Shown here: positions 34,628 to 44,900 of the stretch, one piece after another | How the letters are laid out: every line of letters begins with the position of its first letter | How positions within the stretch are numbered: position 1 is the stretch's first letter | From: Pseudomonas sp. 6D_7.1_Bac1 | GTDB taxonomy: Bacteria; Pseudomonadota; Gammaproteobacteria; Pseudomonadales; Pseudomonadaceae | Direction: 5' to 3' | Length of the DNA stretch: 62,883 nt | Assembly (NCBI RefSeq): GCF_025465945.1 | Contig: NZ_JANLNW010000073.1 | Location: 1-62,883, forward strand | Translations under genes and position numbers: made by a program | The notes under the pieces: generated by a model | Database searches by the model: none | The model's input: only the letters and a program-made list of their open reading frames with translations | Told to the model about the DNA's origin: nothing

Positions 34628-35868
34628 TGTCTAATCTGGCAGATGCAAACGTCCAGAGTGATCTGGACATTCCCCCGCTGTTGTTGCCCGCGCAGGTTTT
34701 AAGCAACGACGCACAAGCCCTCGAAGCCGCCCGTGAACTCGCTCAGGTCGCCCGCCTGCAAGCCGCGCGACGCGATCAACAGCGCAAATTGCCGTGGGCA
34801 GAGATCGAACACTTCACCCGCAGTGGCCTGGGCAGTATTGCTATCGACAAAGCGTTCGGTGGCCCCGGTGTTTCATTCGTCACCCTCGCCGAAGTCTTCG
34901 CGATCATTTCTGCAGCCGACCCGGCGCTGGGACAAATCCCGCAGAACCAGTTCGGCATTCTCAACCTGCTCCAGCACACCGCCAACGAGCGGCAGAAAAA
35001 GCAGCTGTTCCAGAGCGTGCTCGACGGCTGGCGGATCGGCAACGCGGGGCCAGAACGCGGTACGAAAAACACCCTGGAACTCAAAGCCCGAATCACCGCC
35101 GACGGTGACGGTTACCTCATCAATGGTCAGAAGTTTTACTCCACGGGCGCACTGTTCGCTCACTGGATCGCGGTCAAGGCACTGAACGACGACGGCAAGC
35201 AAGTCATCGCCTTCGTCCGCCGCGGCACCCCGGGGCTGCGCATCGTCGACGACTGGTCGGGTTTCGGCCAACGCACCACCGCCAGCGGTACTGTGCTGCT
35301 GAACAACGTGCGGGTCGACGCCGACCTGGTGGTGGAAAACTGGCGGATCAACGACAGCCCGAACATCCAGGGCGCTGTGTCACAGCTGATTCAAGCGGCC
35401 ATCGACGCCGGCATTGCACGCGGCGCCATCGACGATGCCATCAGCTTTGTTCGCGAACGCGCACGGCCATGGATCGATGCCAAGGTCGAACGCGCCAGCG
35501 ATGACCTTTACGTGATTGCCGACATCGGCAAACTGAAAATCGAACTGCACGCCGCCGAAGCACTGTTGCGCAAGGCCGGGCAGATCCTCGATCAAGTCAG
35601 TGCCGCACCGGTCACCGCCAAGTCCGCCGCCCGCGCTTCGATTGCCGTCGCCGAAGCCAAGGTGCTGACCACCGAGATCTCGCTGTTGGCCAGCGAAAAA
35701 CTCTTCGAACTGGCCGGCAGCCGCGCCACCCTCGCCGAATTCAACCTCGACCGCCACTGGCGCAACGCACGCGTGCACACCCTTCACGATCCGGTGCGTT
35801 GGAAGTACCACGCGGTGGGCACCTATCACCTGAACGGCACCTTGCCTTCACGGCATTCCTGGATCTGA
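34627..35868 (+). CDS. SfnB-family sulfur acquisition oxidoreductase, copy 1
   Basis: This 413-residue flavoprotein has the acyl-CoA dehydrogenase fold but belongs to the SfnB/DszC branch, which acts as reduced-flavin monooxygenases in organosulfur use. The flavin-site region reads GDGYLINGQKFYSTGALFAHW, and the C-terminal branch signature is LDRHWRNARVHTLHDPVRWKYHAVG. It starts within the stop of the micro-ORF. A second copy follows 39 nt downstream, and a DszA-type monooxygenase after that. The substrate is unknown; P. putida sfn genes are linked to dimethyl sulfone use. Confidence 0.88.
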   Translation: MSNLADANVQSDLDIPPLLLPAQVLSNDAQALEAARELAQVARLQAARRDQQRKLPWAEIEHFTRSGLGSIAIDKAFGGPGVSFVTLAEVFAIISAADPALGQIPQNQFGILNLLQHTANERQKKQLFQSVLDGWRIGNAGPERGTKNTLELKARITADGDGYLINGQKFYSTGALFAHWIAVKALNDDGKQVIAFVRRGTPGLRIVDDWSGFGQRTTASGTVLLNNVRVDADLVVENWRINDSPNIQGAVSQLIQAAIDAGIARGAIDDAISFVRERARPWIDAKVERASDDLYVIADIGKLKIELHAAEALLRKAGQILDQVSAAPVTAKSAARASIAVAEAKVLTTEISLLASEKLFELAGSRATLAEFNLDRHWRNARVHTLHDPVRWKYHAVGTYHLNGTLPSRHSWI

Positions 35869-35907
35869 ACGACCAGAACACTTTTGACCAGATCTCTGGA
35901 GAAACAC

Positions 35908-37101
35908 ATGACTCTTTCTCACCCCGTCGCGGTCATCACCAGCGATGAACAAGCCCTCGTCGTCGCCAGCGATCTGGCCGAAGACTTCAAACGCGACAGC
36001 GCCCTGCGCGACCGTGAACGACGCCTGCCCTACCCCGAACTGGAAGTCTTTTCGCGCTCAGGTCTGTGGGGCATCAGCGTGCCCAGGGAATTCGGCGGCG
36101 CAGGCGTTTCCAACGTCACCCTGGCCAAAGTCATCGCGCTGATCGCCCAGGCCGACGGTTCGCTGGGGCAGATCCCGCAGAACCATTTTTATGCCCTCGA
36201 AGTGCTGCGCGTGAACGGTACGCCCGAGCAGCAAAAGCGCCTGTACGCTGAAGTCCTCGCCGGTCAGCGCTTCGGCAATGCACTGGCCGAACTCGGGACC
36301 AAAACCGCTCACGACCGGGTCACTAGCCTGACGAAAGAGGGCGACGGCTTTCGTATCAACGGCCGCAAGTTCTACTCCACCGGGGCGATCTACGCGCAAC
36401 GGATTCCGACCACGGTGGTCGATGAGCACGGCGTCCAACAACTGGCCTTCGTCCCGCGCGACAGCCAGGGCCTGACGGTGATCGACGACTGGAGCGGCTT
36501 CGGCCAGCGCACCACCGGCAGCGGTTCGGTGGTGTTTGAAGATGTCTACGTTTCGGCTGATGACGTGATCCCGTTTCAAAGCGCCTTCGAACGTCCAACC
36601 CCGGTCGGGCCACTGGCGCAGATTCTCCATGCGGCCATCGACACCGGCATCGCTCGCGCCGCCTATGAAGACGCGCTGCATTTCGTGCGGACCAAAACCC
36701 GGCCGTGGATCGATTCCGGTAACGACAAGGCCACCGAAGACCCGCTGACGATCAAGAGCTTCGGCCACCTGAGCATTCGCCTGCACGCGACGGAAGCACT
36801 GCTCGAACGCGCAGGAGAATTTCTCGATCGCGCCCAGGCCGACACCAACGCCGAAACCATCGCAGCGGCCTCGATTGCCGTGGCCGAAGCGCGTGCCATC
36901 AGTACGGAAATCTCCCTGGCGGCCGGCAGCACGCTGTTCGAACTGGCCGGCAGCCAGGCCACCCTGGCCGAACACGGCCTGGACCGTCATTGGCGCAACG
37001 CCCGCGTGCACACCCTGCACGACCCGGTGCGCTGGAAGTATCACGCGGTGGGCAACTACTACCTCAACAATGAAAACCCGCCACTGCGGGGGACGATTTG
37101 A
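35908..37101 (+). CDS. SfnB-family sulfur acquisition oxidoreductase, copy 2
   Basis: This 397-residue paralogue of the upstream protein has the same layout: a helical N-terminus with VFSRSGLWGISVPREFGGAGVSNVTLA, the flavin-site FRINGRKFYSTGAIYAQ, the WSGFGQRTTGSGSV turn, and the C-terminal DRHWRNARVHTLHDPVRWKYHAVG. ATG 35908 follows CTGGAG. Its stop overlaps the next start (TGATG). Two side-by-side copies suggest either a heteromer or two related substrates. Confidence 0.88.
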   Translation: MTLSHPVAVITSDEQALVVASDLAEDFKRDSALRDRERRLPYPELEVFSRSGLWGISVPREFGGAGVSNVTLAKVIALIAQADGSLGQIPQNHFYALEVLRVNGTPEQQKRLYAEVLAGQRFGNALAELGTKTAHDRVTSLTKEGDGFRINGRKFYSTGAIYAQRIPTTVVDEHGVQQLAFVPRDSQGLTVIDDWSGFGQRTTGSGSVVFEDVYVSADDVIPFQSAFERPTPVGPLAQILHAAIDTGIARAAYEDALHFVRTKTRPWIDSGNDKATEDPLTIKSFGHLSIRLHATEALLERAGEFLDRAQADTNAETIAAASIAVAEARAISTEISLAAGSTLFELAGSQATLAEHGLDRHWRNARVHTLHDPVRWKYHAVGNYYLNNENPPLRGTI

Positions 37102-38468
37102 TGGGTACGCCTGCGAAACCGAAAAAAAAGATCCTGCTCAATGCCTTCAACATGAACTGCATCGGGCACATCAACCACGGTCTGTGGACCCACCCACGGG
37201 ACAACTCGACCCAATACAAGAGCGTCGAATACTGGACCGAGCTGGCGCAGTTGCTGGAGCGCGGGCTGTTTGACGGGCTGTTCATTGCCGACATCGTCGG
37301 GGTGTACGACGTGTACCAGCACTCGATCGATGTGCCGCTCAAGGAGTCGATCCAGTTGCCGGTCAACGACCCGTTGCTGCTGGTGTCGGCCATGGCCGCC
37401 GTGACTCGAAACCTTGGTTTCGGTCTGACTGCCAACCTGACGTATGAGCCGCCGTACCTGTTCGCCCGGCGTCTGTCGACACTCGATCACCTGAGCCGTG
37501 GCCGGGTCGGCTGGAACATCGTCACCGGCTACCTCGACAGCGCCGCCAAGGCCATGGGCCTCAGCGAACAGGTCGAACATGACCGGCGTTACGACCAAGC
37601 CGATGAGTACCTTGAGGTGCTGTACAAACTCTGGGAAGGCAGTTGGGAAAACGACGCAGTGATCAATGATCGCGAGCAGCGGGTCTACGCCCAACCGAGC
37701 AAAGTGCACAAGGTCGAGCACCACGGCGAGTTCTATCAGGTCGAGGGTTATCACCTCTGCGAGCCTTCACCACAGCGCACACCCGTGCTGTTCCAGGCCG
37801 GTAGCTCGGAGCGTGGCCTGGTGTTCGCCGGGCAACACGCCGAGTGCGTGTTCATCAGCGGCCAGAACAAGGCTTCGACCAAGGTGCAGGTGGACAAGGT
37901 GCGTGCCAGCGCCGCTCGTGCAGGTCGCAACCCGCACGACATCAAGGTCTTCATGGGCTTGAACGTGATCGTCGGTGCCAGCGAAGAACTGGCCTGGGCC
38001 AAGCACGCCGAGTACCTGAGCTACGCCAGCGCCGAGGCCGGGGTGGCGCATTTTTCCGCGTCGACCGGGATCGACTTTTCCGAGTACGAACTCGACGAGC
38101 CGATCCAGTACGTGAAAAGCAACGCCATCCAGTCCGCCACCAAAAACCTGCAAAACAACGATTGGACCCGGCGCAAGTTGCTGGAGCAACACGCCTTGGG
38201 CGGACGCTACATCACCGTGGTCGGCTCGCCCGGGCAGGTCGCCGATGAACTGGAATCCTGGATCGCTGAAACCGGCCTGGACGGCTTCAACCTGACCCGC
38301 ATCGTTACCCCGGAAAGCTATGTCGACTTCATCGACCTGGTGATTCCCGAGTTGCAACGGCGCGGGTCTTACAAGACTGCTTACGACGAGGGCACCTTGC
38401 GCGAAAAGCTGTTTCACGCAGAGGCGCATTTGCCCGAGCAACACACGGGCTCGGTATTCCGCCGCTAA
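37101..38468 (+). CDS. NtaA/SnaA/DszA-family FMN-dependent monooxygenase
   Basis: This 455-residue luciferase-like monooxygenase uses reduced FMN and oxygen. The family N-terminus is KKILLNAFNMNCIGHINHGLW, followed by DGLFIADIVGVYDVY, LVSAMAAVTRNLGFGLTANLTYEPPYLFARRLSTLDHLSRGRVGWNIVTGY and the later QAGSSERGLVFAGQHAECVF. DszA (dibenzothiophene sulfone monooxygenase), DmoA and NtaA have this layout. Translation is coupled to the SfnB-like gene. A flavin reductase is needed but is not encoded here. Confidence 0.9.
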   Translation: MGTPAKPKKKILLNAFNMNCIGHINHGLWTHPRDNSTQYKSVEYWTELAQLLERGLFDGLFIADIVGVYDVYQHSIDVPLKESIQLPVNDPLLLVSAMAAVTRNLGFGLTANLTYEPPYLFARRLSTLDHLSRGRVGWNIVTGYLDSAAKAMGLSEQVEHDRRYDQADEYLEVLYKLWEGSWENDAVINDREQRVYAQPSKVHKVEHHGEFYQVEGYHLCEPSPQRTPVLFQAGSSERGLVFAGQHAECVFISGQNKASTKVQVDKVRASAARAGRNPHDIKVFMGLNVIVGASEELAWAKHAEYLSYASAEAGVAHFSASTGIDFSEYELDEPIQYVKSNAIQSATKNLQNNDWTRRKLLEQHALGGRYITVVGSPGQVADELESWIAETGLDGFNLTRIVTPESYVDFIDLVIPELQRRGSYKTAYDEGTLREKLFHAEAHLPEQHTGSVFRR

Positions 38469-38472
38469 AAGC

Positions 38473-38546
38473 ATCGCGAGCAGGCTCGCTCCCACAGGGA
38501 AAGCGTGAACACCGGAGATCCACTGTGGGAGCGAGCCTGCTCGCGA
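38473..38546. repeat. REPIN, class A (R9)
   Basis: Inverted class A units at 38473-38495 and 38524-38546 have a short spacer of 28 nt. The element lies between the monooxygenase and the metQ-like gene, so it is inside the presumed operon. Confidence 0.9.
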
Positions 38547-38596
38547 TGAGGCCCAACCAGACACCACTAACTTCATGCACTGACTGGAAACCCATC

Positions 38597-39406
38597 ATGA
38601 AAAACAACCTGCTCACCCTCCCAGTCAAAGCACTGGCCCTGGCCCTCGGCCTCTTCAGTTCGGTGGCGTTCGCCGCCGACGCGCCGCTGAAAATCGGCAC
38701 CACCGCCGCCTTCGCCATCCCGCTGGAAGCGGCGGTCGAAGAGGCCGGCAAACAAGGCTTGAAGGTCGAACTGGTGGAGTTCAGCGACTGGATCGCACCG
38801 AACGTCAGCCTGGCCTCGGGCGACATCGATGTGAACTACTTCCAGCACATCCCGTTTCTGGAAAACGCCAAGGCCGCCGCCGGTTTTGACCTGGTGCCGT
38901 TCGCACCGGGCATCATCAACAACGTCGGCCTGTACTCGAAGAAATACAAACGCCTGGACGCGCTGCCCGAGGGCGCCAGCGTGGCCATCGCCAACGATCC
39001 GATCAACAGCGGTCGCGGTCTGCAACTGCTGGCCAAGGCCGGGTTGATCACCCTCAAACCGGGTGTTGGCTACAAGGCCACCGAAGACGACATCGTCGCC
39101 AATCCGAAAAAACTGAAAATCCTTCAGGTCGAAGCCGTGCAGCTGGTACGCGCTTATGACGATGCCGATCTGGTACAGGGCTACCCGGCCTACATTCGTC
39201 TGGCCAAAACCTTCGATGCCGGCTCGGCGCTGCTGTTCGACGGCCTCGACCACAAGGAATACGTGATCCAGTTCGTGATCCAGCCGAAAAGTAAAACCGA
39301 CCCGCGCCTGATCAAGTTCGTCGACATCTACCAGCATTCGCCGGTGGTTCGCGCAGCCCTGGATAAAGCCCACGGCAAGCTCTATCAAGCGGGCTGGGAA
39401 GGTTAA
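38597..39406 (+). CDS. MetQ/NlpA-family substrate-binding protein
   Basis: This 269-residue periplasmic protein has a Sec signal peptide (about 1-27, ending VAFAADAPLKIG) without a lipobox. The NlpA family pattern is clear: KVELVEFSDWIAPNVSLASGDIDVNYFQHIPFLE, then AIANDPINSGRGLQLLAKAGLI. It delivers methionine or a related sulfur compound to the MetN/MetI-type transporter encoded next. The link to the SfnB-like and DszA-like enzymes suggests an oxidisable organosulfur substrate rather than methionine itself. Confidence 0.88.
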   Translation: MKNNLLTLPVKALALALGLFSSVAFAADAPLKIGTTAAFAIPLEAAVEEAGKQGLKVELVEFSDWIAPNVSLASGDIDVNYFQHIPFLENAKAAAGFDLVPFAPGIINNVGLYSKKYKRLDALPEGASVAIANDPINSGRGLQLLAKAGLITLKPGVGYKATEDDIVANPKKLKILQVEAVQLVRAYDDADLVQGYPAYIRLAKTFDAGSALLFDGLDHKEYVIQFVIQPKSKTDPRLIKFVDIYQHSPVVRAALDKAHGKLYQAGWEG

Positions 39407-39408
39407 CC

Positions 39409-40533
39409 ATGAATGCCGCCAACGCCCAGCTTCGACTGGTGACCCCGCCGTCTCGCAGCGCCGAACAGACCGAACTGCACCCAGAGCTCAATCGCGCCCA
39501 CGTGCGGTTTATCGGTCTGGGTAAAACCTACAACGGCCAGCAAGGCCCCGTGGATGCGCTGCGCGGGATCGACCTGGCGATCCAGCGCGGTGAAGTGTTC
39601 GGCATCATCGGCCGCAGTGGCGCCGGCAAGTCGTCGCTGATCCGCACCATCAACCGTCTCGAACAACCGAGCACGGGCCGGGTGCTGATCGATCAAGTGG
39701 ACATTGGCGAGTTCGATGAGGACCGCCTGGTAGCGCTGCGTCGGCGCATCGGCATGATCTTTCAGCACTTCAACCTGATGTCGGCCAAAACCGTGTGGCA
39801 GAACGTCGAGCTGCCGCTCAAGGTCGCGGGCGTGCCGAAACCCGAACGCGAACAAAAGGTTCGTGAGTTGCTGGAACTGGTCGGCCTGCAAGGCAAACAC
39901 AAGGTCTATCCGGCGCAACTCTCGGGCGGGCAAAAACAGCGCGTCGGCATCGCCCGGGCGCTGGTGCACGACCCGGCGATTCTGCTCTGCGACGAAGCCA
40001 CCTCGGCCCTCGACCCGGAGACCACGCAGTCGATCCTCGGCCTGCTGCGCGAGATCAATCAGCGCCTCGGGCTGACGATCATTCTGATCACTCACGAAAT
40101 GGCGGTGATCCGCGATCTCTGTGATCGGGTGGTGGTGCTCGAACACGGACGAATCGTCGAGCAAGGGCCGGTCTGGGAAGTGTTTGGCAACCCGCAGCAC
40201 GAGGTCAGCAAAACCCTGCTGGCACCGCTGCAACATGGCTTGCCGGAAGAACTGAAAAACCGTTTGCAGGTGCAGCCGCAATCGTCGGAATCCGCACTGG
40301 TGCTGCGCTTGCAGTTCACCGGCAGTAGCTTTGATGAGCCGGACCTGGCGGCGCTGTTCAGTGCCCTCGGCGGGCGAGTGCGCTTGCTGCAAGGCGGTGT
40401 CGAACGGATTCAGGGCCATGCCCTTGGGCAATTGTTGTTGGCGGTGAGCGGTTCATCGCTGGGCGCCGAAGAGCTGCGTCAACGCGCCAGCCACTGGGCG
40501 CAACAGGTGGAGGTGCTGGGTTATGTGGTTTGA
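39409..40533 (+). CDS. MetN-type ABC transporter ATPase
   Basis: This 374-residue ATPase has Walker A GRSGAGKSS, signature LSGGQKQRVGIARAL, Walker B ILLCDEATSALD and a C-terminal NIL-like ligand-sensing region (about 285-370). In MetN the NIL domain gives inhibition by the transported substrate. A 30-residue N-terminal extension precedes the usual start. The gene overlaps the permease gene by 11 nt. Confidence 0.9.
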   Translation: MNAANAQLRLVTPPSRSAEQTELHPELNRAHVRFIGLGKTYNGQQGPVDALRGIDLAIQRGEVFGIIGRSGAGKSSLIRTINRLEQPSTGRVLIDQVDIGEFDEDRLVALRRRIGMIFQHFNLMSAKTVWQNVELPLKVAGVPKPEREQKVRELLELVGLQGKHKVYPAQLSGGQKQRVGIARALVHDPAILLCDEATSALDPETTQSILGLLREINQRLGLTIILITHEMAVIRDLCDRVVVLEHGRIVEQGPVWEVFGNPQHEVSKTLLAPLQHGLPEELKNRLQVQPQSSESALVLRLQFTGSSFDEPDLAALFSALGGRVRLLQGGVERIQGHALGQLLLAVSGSSLGAEELRQRASHWAQQVEVLGYVV

Positions 40534-41167
40534 TCGATTGCTGCAGGGCGTTATCGACACCTTTCTGATGGTCGGTGTCTCGTCGCTGATCGCGCTGTTG
40601 GCGGGTATTCCGCTGGCGGTGATTCTGGTCACGAGCGACAAGGGCGGGATCTACCAAGCGCCCGCGCTGAACCGTGCACTGGGGGCCTTCGTCAACCTGT
40701 TCCGCTCGATCCCGTTTCTGATTCTGATGGTCGCGCTGATTCCCTTCACTCGGCTGATCGTCGGCACCACTTACGGCGTCTGGGCCGCCGTGGTGCCGCT
40801 TACCATCGCTGCCACGCCATTCTTTGCCCGTATCGCCGAGGTCAGCTTGCGCGAGGTCGACCATGGCCTGATCGAAGCCGCCCAGGCGATGGGCTGCCGG
40901 CGTTGGCATATCGTCTGGCATGTGCTGCTGCCTGAGGCGTTGCCGGGGATTGTGGGTGGTTTCACCATCACCCTGGTGACCATGATCAACTCCTCGGCCA
41001 TGGCTGGGGCCATTGGTGCCGGCGGGCTGGGCGACATTGCCTACCGTTACGGTTACCAGCGTTTCGACAGCCAGGTCATGCTCACGGTGATCGTGTTGCT
41101 GGTGATACTGGTGGCGGTGATTCAGTTGGGTGGGGATCGGTTGGCGCGGGGTTTGAACAAGCGGTAA
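40523..41167 (+). CDS. MetI-type ABC transporter permease
   Basis: This 214-residue permease has five predicted membrane segments. The coupling loop is VDHGLIEAAQAMGCRRWHIVWHVLLPEALPGI, and the MetI-type segment MINSSAMAGAIGAGGLGDIAYRYGYQRF follows. It ends the operon that began at the micro-ORF at 34559. Confidence 0.92.
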   Translation: MWFDRLLQGVIDTFLMVGVSSLIALLAGIPLAVILVTSDKGGIYQAPALNRALGAFVNLFRSIPFLILMVALIPFTRLIVGTTYGVWAAVVPLTIAATPFFARIAEVSLREVDHGLIEAAQAMGCRRWHIVWHVLLPEALPGIVGGFTITLVTMINSSAMAGAIGAGGLGDIAYRYGYQRFDSQVMLTVIVLLVILVAVIQLGGDRLARGLNKR

Positions 41168-41226
41168 TCCCCCCACAACGCAAAACGCTTATAGTCGGTG
41201 CATGTCCCCTCACCTGCGCAGCCGCC

Positions 41227-41856
41227 ATGAAACACACACCTGACGACCTCGAACAGATCACCGCGACCACTCTGGGCCACTACAACCAGGTCGCCGAAGA
41301 TTTCCGTGAAGGCACACGTGACCACGATGTCAGCCAGAACATCGATGCGCTGTTGCGGCACATTCAGGGTACGGCGCCGTTCACGGTGCTCGATTTTGGC
41401 TGTGGTCCGGGCCGTGACCTGAAAACCTTCACCGCCATGGGCCACATTGGCATCGGCCTGGATGGCTGCGAGCGTTTTGCACAGATGGCCCGCGACGACA
41501 GCGGTTGCGAAGTCTGGCAGCAAGACTTTCTGAAACTCGATCTGCCGGCCGAACGCTTCGACGGAATTTTCGCCAACGCGGTGCTGTTTCATATTCCGGT
41601 TCAGGAATTACCACGGGTTTTGAAGCAACTGCACGGAACGTTGAAACCGGGTGGCGTGTTGTTCAGTTCGAATCCGCGAGGGGACAACCGTGAGGGCTGG
41701 AATGGCCCGCGCTTTGGGGCGTATCACGATCTCGCGGCGTGGCAGGAACTGCTGACGGCGGCGGGGTTTGTCGAGTTGGAGCATTACTATCGGCCGGCAG
41801 GGCTGCCGAGGGATCAGCAGCCTTGGTTGGCGAGTGTCTGGCGTAAAGCGGCGTAG
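41227..41856 (+). CDS. Class I SAM-dependent methyltransferase
   Basis: This 209-residue enzyme shows the AdoMet motif I VLDFGCGPGRDLKTF near residue 57, followed by GIGLDGCERF and DLPAERFDGIFANAVLFHIP, which is a motif IV/V region. The end of the fold, LKPGGVLFSSNPRG, is also present. It could methylate a small molecule; the substrate is unknown. It starts 59 nt after the metI-like gene without a strong ribosome site. Confidence 0.88.
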   Translation: MKHTPDDLEQITATTLGHYNQVAEDFREGTRDHDVSQNIDALLRHIQGTAPFTVLDFGCGPGRDLKTFTAMGHIGIGLDGCERFAQMARDDSGCEVWQQDFLKLDLPAERFDGIFANAVLFHIPVQELPRVLKQLHGTLKPGGVLFSSNPRGDNREGWNGPRFGAYHDLAAWQELLTAAGFVELEHYYRPAGLPRDQQPWLASVWRKAA

Positions 41857-41871
41857 CCTGTCAGGACGCTA

Positions 41872-41961
41872 TCGCGAGCAGGCTCGCTCCCACATATGAT
41901 CTTCAGTGGACACAAATTCTGCGCCCAACGCGGTTCAGTGTGGGAGCGAGCCTGCTCGCGA
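41872..41961. repeat. REPIN, class A (R10)
   Basis: Inverted class A units at 41872-41894 and 41939-41961 lie between the convergent methyltransferase and triC genes. Confidence 0.92.
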
Positions 41962-41981
41962 TGAGCGCGAAGCGCTCGCCA

Positions 41982-44900
41982 TTACTGCACTGTTTTCTTT
42001 GGCTCCTTGATCTTGTACCAGGCCACATACAGCGCCGGCAGGAACAACAGCGTCAGCAAGGTGGCGACGATGATCCCGCCAATCATCGCGTAGGCCATCG
42101 GCCCCCAGAACACCTCCCGGGCAATCGGGATCATGCCCAGGCTGGCCGCAGCGGCCGTCAGCAGGATCGGGCGGCGGCGGTGTTCGGTGGCTTGCACCAC
42201 GGCGTCCCACGGTGAATATCCGTTGCGCTCGAACTCGTCGATCTGGGTCACCAGAATCACCGAGTTACGGATGATGATGCCGATCAGCGCGAGAATCCCC
42301 AGAATCGCCACGAAGCCCATCGGCGTCCCCGACGGAACCAGCGCCAACACCACGCCGATCAAGCCCAGCGGCGCGACACTCGCCACCAGAAACAGCTTCT
42401 GTACGCTGTGCAACTGGATCATCAGGAACGTCGCCATCAGAAACAGCATCAGCGGCACGACTTTGGCGATCGGCCCTTGGGCCTTGCCGCTTTCTTCGAC
42501 CGTACCGCCCGTGGCGACCTTGTAGCCCACCGGCAACCCGGCGGCGAAGGTGTCGATAGCCGGTTTCAGCAGTTTCACCAGGTCAGTCGGCTGAATCTCG
42601 TCGCGCACTGCGGCCTTGATGGTAATGGTCGGTTTGCGGTCGCGGCGCCAGACCAGTGGCTGCTCCAGTTCATAGCGCACAGTGGCGAAGGCCAGCAACG
42701 GGATCGACGTTCCGCCAGGCGTGACGATTTGCAGGTTTTGCAGGGTCTCAGGCGTACCGCGCTCGGCGTCCACGGCGCGACCAACCACGTTGATCAGGTA
42801 GATGTCATCGTCGACCTGAGTCACCGCCGAGCCACTGACGATGCTGTTCATCAGGTTCGCCACGTCTGCGGACGACAACCCGAGTTGCCGCGCCTTGTCC
42901 TGGGCGATGTCGATGCGCAGGACTTTGCCCGGTTCGTTCCAGTCGAAAATGATCTCGCCAATGTGCGGGCTCTTGTCCAGTTCACTGGCCAGGTCGATGG
43001 CATGTTTGCGCACCTGATCGATATCCGGACCGCTGACCCGGTATTGCATCGGCCGGCCCACGGGTGGGCCCATTTCCAGGGCCTGCACGTAGCTGCCTAT
43101 GCCGACGAAGTCCTTGCGCAGCCGTTCGCGCAAGCGCTCGCTCAGCACTGCCCGGGACTTGAAGTCCTTGCTGACGATCACCAGTTGCGCGTAGTAGGGG
43201 TTCTGCAGTTGCTGGTCGAGCGGCAGGTAAAAGCGAATCGCGCCCTGACCGATGTAGGTGCTCCAGCGCACGATATCCGGGTCGCCCTTGAGGGTCGCTT
43301 CGAGACGATCGACGGCCTTGCGGGTTTCATCCATCGAGGCGTTTTGCGGCAGGTTCAGGTCGACGAGGATTTCCGGACGATCCGACGACGGGAAGAACTG
43401 ATTCTGCACAAAACGCATGGAAAACACCGCCAGCAGGAAACACAGCACCGTGATGCCGATGGCCCACCAGCGATTGCGCATGCTCCACAACAAGCCACTG
43501 TTGAAGGCCTTGCCGATGCGCCCGGGCTCCGCAGCATGCGGTTTCACGTTAGCGCTGAGGATGTGCACGCCGATCACCGGGGCGAACAGCACCGCGACAA
43601 TCCACGACACGATCATGGCCACGGCAATGACCGCAAACAAGGTGAAGGTGTACTCACCGGCAGAGCTGGCGTTCAGGCCAATCGGCACGAAGCCTGCGAC
43701 CGTTACCAAGGTCCCGGTGAGCATCGGGAACGCGGTCGAGGTGTAGGCGAAAGTTGCCGCCTGCTCCTTGGTTTCGCCCATTTCCAGACGCGTGACCATC
43801 ATCTCGACGGTGATCATCGCGTCGTCCACCAACAGCCCAAGGGAAATGATCAGCGCCCCGAGGGAAATCCGTTGCATGGTGATGCCGCTGTACTCCATGA
43901 ACACGAAGACCATCGCCAGCACCAGCGGAATCGAGCAGGCCACCACCAATCCGGCGCGCACGCCAAGGCTGATGAAACTGACCAGCAGCACGATGATGAC
44001 CGCCTCGAACAGTGCGCTGGTAAAGCCGCCGACCGCCTCTTCCACCACTTCGGCCTGATCCGACACCTTATGCACACCGACGCCCACCGGCAGGTCGGCG
44101 GTGAGTTCGTCAATACGTTTGTGCAGCGCCTTGCCGAAGGCCTGAATGTTGCCGCCCTTCTGCATGGCAATCGCCAGGCCGATGGCCGGCTGCCCGTTGA
44201 AGCGGAACAGCGGTGACGCCGGGTCGACGTAACCGCGAGTGATTTCAGCGATGTCGGCCAACCGATAGAAACGGTCATTGAGCCGCAAGTTGACCGCCGC
44301 CAGGTCTTTCTCCGACGCGAACTGCCCGGACGTGCGCACGGAAATCCGCTCAGGCCCCGCCTCGATCACCCCGGCCGGGGTTACCGCGTTCTGGGTTTGC
44401 AGGCTCTGCACCACCTGGCGCTGGTCGATGCCCAGTGCCGCCAGTTTGCGGGTGGAGAAGTTCAGATAAAGCACTTCGTTCTGCTGGCCGACCATTTCGA
44501 TCTTGCCCAGCCCCGGTACGTCGCGGATCTCGACACGGGCCTGCTCGACGTAGTCGCGCAACTGGCGCATCGACAGACCGTCGGCGGTAAAGGCGTAGAT
44601 CGAACCGAACACATCACCGAACTCGTCGTTGAACGACGGCCCCTGTATGCCCTGGGGGAAGGTGCCGCGAATGTCATTTATCTTCTTGCGCACCTGATAC
44701 CAAATTTCCGGGATGTCCTTGCCACTGGTGGTGTCACGCAAGTAGACGTACACCGTGGATTCGCCGGGGCGGGTGTAGCTTTTCACGTAGTCGAGCGAGT
44801 CGAGCTCTTCGAGTTTTTTCTCGATACGGTCAGTGACCTGCTTGAGGGTTTCTTCCTGGGTCGCGCCGGGCCAACGGGTCTGGATCACCATGGTTTTGAT

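Noticed and set aside
42408..44216. Long open frame antisense to triC
   Set aside because: Composition is His/Gln/Arg-rich without domain structure; the opposite strand codes a complete RND pump.
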